Made by a program: the position numbers and the translations under genes. A stretch of 64,000 nucleotides of DNA from Exiguobacterium indicum HHS 31 (GTDB lineage: Bacteria > Bacillota > Bacilli > Exiguobacteriales > Exiguobacteriaceae), in assembly GCF_001939065.1 (NCBI RefSeq), contig NZ_MPSZ01000001.1, positions 186,001 to 250,000 on the forward strand, in the 5' to 3' direction. Positions 60,779 to 64,000 of the stretch are shown in pieces. The notes under the pieces are model-generated. The model did not search any database. It saw only the letters and a program-made list of their open reading frames with translations, and was not told the origin of the DNA. Positions within the stretch are counted from its first letter, which is position 1, and the number at the start of each line of letters is the position of its first letter.

Positions 60779-62665
60779 ATGAAATTGACAGAAATACAGG
60801 ATCCGTCATTTTTAAAGCGTATGTCGGTCTCCGAACTCGAAGTACTCGCAGGCGATATTCGACGCTTTTTGATTGAAGAATTAGCGACGACAGGTGGACA
60901 CTTGGCACCGAACCTCGGTGTCGTCGAGTTGACGCTTGCGTTGCATCGTGAATTCGACAGTCCGAATGACAAGTTCGTCTGGGATGTCGGGCACCAAGCA
61001 TACGTGCATAAGATTTTGACAGGACGTGCGAGCCAGTTTGATACGCTCCGTCAGCACAAAGGACTCTGTGGGTTCCCGAAACGCAATGAGAGTGTGCATG
61101 ACGTCTGGGAGACAGGACACAGCTCGACGTCCTTGTCAGCAGCAATGGGGATTGCTGTCTCGAACGAACTGAGCGGTAAGAGTGATCGTGCAGTCGCGAT
61201 CATCGGTGACGGTGCTTTGACAGGTGGTATGGCACTCGAAGCATTGAATCATATTGGAGCAGAACAACAAAACGTCATCGTCATCTTGAACGATAACGAG
61301 ATGTCGATTGCACCAAACGTTGGGGCGATGCATCAAATGCTTGGACGAATTCGTTCATCGCGTAAAGTGCGTTTTGCCCAAGACGAGCTTGAAACATTGA
61401 TCAAAAAGATTCCAGTTATTGGCGGACGTCTTGAAAAAGGAAGCGAGAAGTTGAAAGAAGCCGTTAAAGGCGCACTTGTTCCTGGCATGTTCTTCGAAGA
61501 GCTCGGCTTCAACTATTATGGTCCGGTCGATGGGCACGATCTTGATGATTTGATCGAACAGCTCAATTACGTGAAAAAAGAAGAAGGTCCTGTCTTACTT
61601 CATGTCATCACGAAAAAAGGGAAAGGCTATCGTCCGGCAGAGTTTGATGGCGTCGGCACATGGCATGGTCTTGGACCGTACAAGATGGAGTCTGGCGAAG
61701 TCATCAAAGGGAAATCAAAAGCACCTAGTTACTCCTTTACGGTAGCGGATACTTTGACGAAGATGGCACGTGATGATGAAAAATTGACGTTGATCACGCC
61801 GGCGATGAGCGTCGGTTCAAAACTCGATTGTTTTGAAAAAGAATTCCCAGAGCGGATGTTTGACGTCGGGATTGCAGAACAACATGCTGTGACGTTCGCA
61901 GCTGGTCAAGCGACGCAAGGCATGAAACCTGTCGTATCGATCTACTCGACCTTCTTCCAACGTGCATACGATCAGCTCGTTCACGACGTGGCTCGTCAAA
62001 ATCTAGATGTGACGTTTACGATTGACCGATCAGGTCTCGTTGGCGCAGATGGTGAAACACACCAAGGCGTCTTCGATATTGCCTTCATGCGTCACGTACC
62101 GAACATCCGGATCGTCATGGCGAAGGATGAGAACGAACTGCAACACTTGCTCTATTCAGCCGTCAAATATGAAGGACCAATCGCAGTTCGTTTCCCACGT
62201 GGAGAAGGTATCGGTGTACCAATGGACGAGACACTGCATGAAATTTCGCTTGATACATGGGAAGTCGAACGTGAAGGAACGGACGTCGCGATCCTTGCGT
62301 TTGGACCACAAGTACAAGATGCGCTCAAAATCGCGGATCTCCTAGCAGACGAACTGTCGGTTCGTGTCATCAATGCTCGGACGATCAAACCGCTTGACGA
62401 GAAGATGCTGAACGCCCTTTACGCAGAAGGGATTCCACTCGTGACGCTCGAAGAAGCCGTCTTAAAAGGTGGATTCGGATCAGCTGTCCTTGAGCATGCG
62501 AATGAGCAGGAAGCATTCCCACGCGTCAAACGCTTTGGTATTCCGGATTGGTATATCGAGCATGGCGGTGTGAACGAATTACTGGAAGAAATCGGATTAT
62601 TACCTGGACAAATCGCAGAGGAAGTACGCGCTTTCGTCAATCAAGGAAAGAAACAGAGTGTGTGA
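60779..62665 (+). CDS. dxs: 1-deoxy-D-xylulose-5-phosphate synthase
   Basis: 628 aa. Thiamine-diphosphate enzyme that joins pyruvate and glyceraldehyde 3-phosphate in the first MEP pathway step. N-terminal [16 protein letters not shown], the ThDP-Mg motif [17 protein letters not shown] (about residues 142-158), catalytic [14 protein letters not shown] and [15 protein letters not shown], with transketolase C-domain at the end. GAGGCGGTAAGG precedes ATG 60779. Hairpin AGGG..CCCT at 60734-60747 lies in the leader. Followed by tlyA after 6 bp, so one unit. Confidence 0.97.
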   Translation: MKLTEIQDPSFLKRMSVSELEVLAGDIRRFLIEELATTGGHLAPNLGVVELTLALHREFDSPNDKFVWDVGHQAYVHKILTGRASQFDTLRQHKGLCGFPKRNESVHDVWETGHSSTSLSAAMGIAVSNELSGKSDRAVAIIGDGALTGGMALEALNHIGAEQQNVIVILNDNEMSIAPNVGAMHQMLGRIRSSRKVRFAQDELETLIKKIPVIGGRLEKGSEKLKEAVKGALVPGMFFEELGFNYYGPVDGHDLDDLIEQLNYVKKEEGPVLLHVITKKGKGYRPAEFDGVGTWHGLGPYKMESGEVIKGKSKAPSYSFTVADTLTKMARDDEKLTLITPAMSVGSKLDCFEKEFPERMFDVGIAEQHAVTFAAGQATQGMKPVVSIYSTFFQRAYDQLVHDVARQNLDVTFTIDRSGLVGADGETHQGVFDIAFMRHVPNIRIVMAKDENELQHLLYSAVKYEGPIAVRFPRGEGIGVPMDETLHEISLDTWEVEREGTDVAILAFGPQVQDALKIADLLADELSVRVINARTIKPLDEKMLNALYAEGIPLVTLEEAVLKGGFGSAVLEHANEQEAFPRVKRFGIPDWYIEHGGVNELLEEIGLLPGQIAEEVRAFVNQGKKQSV

Positions 62666-62671
62666 CGATTC

Positions 62672-63478
62672 ATGGAAAATGTAAAGAAAATCCGCCTCGA
62701 CGTTCTTCTCGTCGAGCGCGGTTTGTTTGAAACGCGTGAAAAAGCGAAGCGATCGATCATGGCTGGACTGGTCTTTAGTGGTACGGAACGATTAGAGAAG
62801 GCCGGTGAGAAGGTCAAATCGGACATCGATCTGCACGTCAAAGGTCAATTGATGCCCTACGTCGGTCGTGGAGGCTTCAAGATGGAAAAGGCACTTCAAG
62901 TATTCGATTTCGATGTCACGGGTAAAACAGGTCTCGATATTGGATCGTCAACGGGTGGCTTTACCGACTGCTCCTTACAAAATGGAGCAGCACATATGTA
63001 TGCGCTCGATGTCGGTTCCAATCAGCTGGACTGGAAGCTTCGCTCGGATGACCGTGTGACGGTGATGGAGAAAACGAACTTCCGGCATGCGACACCAGAC
63101 ATGTTCCCTGTTGCGCCGCAGTTTGCGACGATCGATGTCTCATTCATCTCGTTACGGTTGATGCTTCCGCCGCTGAAGACGATCCTCGTCGAAGGAGGAG
63201 ATGTCATGGCGCTCGTCAAGCCGCAATTCGAAGCGGGGCGTGATGATATCGGTAAAAAAGGCATCGTGCGTGATGAACGGATTCATGTCCGTGTCCTCGA
63301 GGAGATGGTCGAATTCTTCATTCAACAAGGATTCTATGTGAAACAGCTCGACTATTCACCGATTACTGGTGGAGAGGGGAACATCGAGTTCTTATTGCAT
63401 GCGCGCCTTGGTCAACCAGGACTTGATTCATCCGTCCATGCGACGGAGACAGTCAAGCAAGCACATGCTAGTCTTTAA
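62672..63478 (+). CDS. tlyA: TlyA-family rRNA (cytidine-2'-O-)-methyltransferase
   Basis: 268 aa. N-terminal S4 RNA-binding domain (RLDVLLVERGLFETREKAKRSIMAGLV) and an FtsJ-like Rossmann fold with DIGSSTGGFTDCSLQNGA (SAM site) and the catalytic-type KPQFEAGRDDIGKKGIV. It is the yqxC/hemolysin A homologue and probably methylates rRNA; the haemolysin label is historical. Only a weak ribosome site precedes ATG 62672, and translation may be coupled to dxs. Followed by argR, as in Bacillus. Confidence 0.94.
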   Translation: MENVKKIRLDVLLVERGLFETREKAKRSIMAGLVFSGTERLEKAGEKVKSDIDLHVKGQLMPYVGRGGFKMEKALQVFDFDVTGKTGLDIGSSTGGFTDCSLQNGAAHMYALDVGSNQLDWKLRSDDRVTVMEKTNFRHATPDMFPVAPQFATIDVSFISLRLMLPPLKTILVEGGDVMALVKPQFEAGRDDIGKKGIVRDERIHVRVLEEMVEFFIQQGFYVKQLDYSPITGGEGNIEFLLHARLGQPGLDSSVHATETVKQAHASL

Positions 63479-63499
63479 ACGAACAGATGAAAACGAGGG

Positions 63500-63534
63500 C
63501 GGATCCGGTTCATGGGTCCGTCTTCCTTGTTGTT
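63500..63534 (+). terminator. Weak terminator after tlyA
   Basis: CGGATCC / GGGTCCG with loop GGTTCAT and one T-G wobble, followed by TCTTCCTTGTTG. Confidence 0.5.
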
Positions 63535-63557
63535 CGGAGCGACGAAAACCGTATAAT
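63530..63557 (+). promoter_or_regulatory. Candidate promoter of argR
   Basis: TTGTTC (63530), 16-bp spacer, TATAAT (63552). Confidence 0.6.
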
Positions 63558-63632
63558 AAAATGGCAAACGTGGACTTTTAATGATTTATTGGATTACAAT
63601 AGTAACATCGAAGAATACTGTGAGGTGCAGGG

Positions 63633-64000
63633 ATGACAAAGGGGCAACGGTTGATTAAGATTCGGGAGATCATCACCCAGTCGGAAGTAGAAACCCAAGA
63701 TGAATTGGTAGAGGAATTACGGAATGCAGGATATAAGGTTACACAGGCAACGGTATCACGAGATATCAAGGAACTTCATCTCGTTAAGGTCCCGTTGAAT
63801 GATGGACGTTATAAATATAGTTTACCTGCCGACCAACGCTTCAACCCACTCGGGAAATTGCGGCGTCTGCTCGGGGACAGCTTCATCTCGATTGATTCTG
63901 CTCAAAATCTGATTGTCATGCATGTCCTGCCGGGAAATGCGAATGCAGTCGCTGTCTTACTGGATCATTTGAGCTGGAACGAACTGCTTGGCACGGTGTG
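63633..64000 (+). CDS. argR: Arginine repressor ArgR/AhrC, 3' truncated by the window
   Basis: 122 codons are visible of about 150. N-terminal winged helix [50 protein letters not shown] (in parts) with the SR recognition residues in QATVSRDI; the C-terminal hexamer and arginine-binding domain starts at about residue 80 ([25 protein letters not shown]). It represses arginine synthesis with L-arginine bound. GAGGTGCAGGG lies before ATG 63633. Gene order tlyA-argR as in B. subtilis. Confidence 0.96.
   Translation, partial: MTKGQRLIKIREIITQSEVETQDELVEELRNAGYKVTQATVSRDIKELHLVKVPLNDGRYKYSLPADQRFNPLGKLRRLLGDSFISIDSAQNLIVMHVLPGNANAVAVLLDHLSWNELLGTV

Noticed and set aside
1-64000. CRISPR array, prophage, insertion sequence or defence island
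   Set aside because: No regular direct repeats with spacers, transposase, integrase or phage structural genes are seen; the order is that of a conserved core region.

Overview
The window looks like a core-chromosome segment of a low-to-mid GC Firmicute of the order Bacillales, most probably Exiguobacterium. The gene order follows the Bacillus subtilis yqf-yqg-yqh block closely: cshB, nfo, zurAM-zur, yqfW, ispG, sodA, pbpA, pst, rpmG, yqgN, yqgQ-glcK, a yqgS-like LTA synthase, yqgWXYZ, comG, aroK, gcvT-gcvPA-gcvPB, yqhL, lipM, mntR, yqhPQ, aroQ, yqhT, efp, accBC, nusB, folD, xseAB, ispA, dxs, tlyA (yqxC), argR. In B. subtilis the spoIIIA sporulation operon sits between efp and accB. Here the two genes are only 168 bp apart, which fits a non-spore-forming relative. 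I see no transposase, prophage, CRISPR array or rRNA operon.

Layout. 1-2.2 kb: end of a cold-shock helicase gene, endonuclease IV, a zinc-finger hypothetical and a XapX protein. 2.2-5.9 kb (minus strand): polyphosphate operon ppx-ppk. 6.0-8.2 kb: Zur-type zinc uptake operon with a Zur box. 8.3-12.8 kb: NAD(P)H-hydrate repair enzyme and a convergent pair of c-di-GMP enzymes (EAL and GGDEF). 12.9-15.4 kb (minus): YqfW nucleotidase, IspG and a membrane protein. 15.4-26.7 kb: Na/Pi symporter, two tRNAs with CAT anticodons, cytosolic alpha-amylase, SodA, PBP, and the pstSCAB-phoU operon; both phosphate loci have Pho-box-like repeats. 26.7-29.7 kb: an HTH-DUF4912 protein and a GH57 enzyme fused to half a glycosyltransferase. 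29.7-35.7 kb: L33, 5-formyl-THF cyclo-ligase, DUF92 protein, lactate dehydrogenase with a redox-type operator cluster, acetyltransferase, M42 peptidase, YqgQ and glucokinase. 35.8-38.3 kb: LTA synthase and then about 550 bp of palindromic repeats. 38.3-44.5 kb: YqgW/X/Y, an Spx/MgsR-like regulator behind a three-fold 11-bp-spaced repeat, the comG pseudopilus operon, shikimate kinase and a small coiled-coil membrane protein. 44.7-52.6 kb: glycine cleavage genes, rhodanese, LipM, MntR, a hypoxanthine phosphoribosyltransferase, YqhP and YqhQ. 52.7-64 kb: AroQ, Xaa-Pro peptidase, EF-P, AccBC, NusB, FolD, XseAB, IspA, Dxs, TlyA and the start of ArgR.

Themes. Phosphate handling is concentrated here: polyphosphate synthesis and breakdown, a low-affinity Na/Pi route, high-affinity Pst with PhoU, and LTA synthesis. 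Two metalloregulators (Zur and MntR) are present. IspG, IspA and Dxs belong to isoprenoid synthesis. GcvT/PA/PB, LipM, FolD and 5-formyl-THF cyclo-ligase link glycine, lipoate and one-carbon metabolism.

No wholly new system stands out. The least-explained items are the palindromic element cluster at 37.8-38.3 kb, the TTGTACAA triple repeat upstream of the MgsR/comG block, the triple TGTGA-N6 operator cluster upstream of ldh, and the HTH-DUF4912 / GH57-half-GT gene pair.
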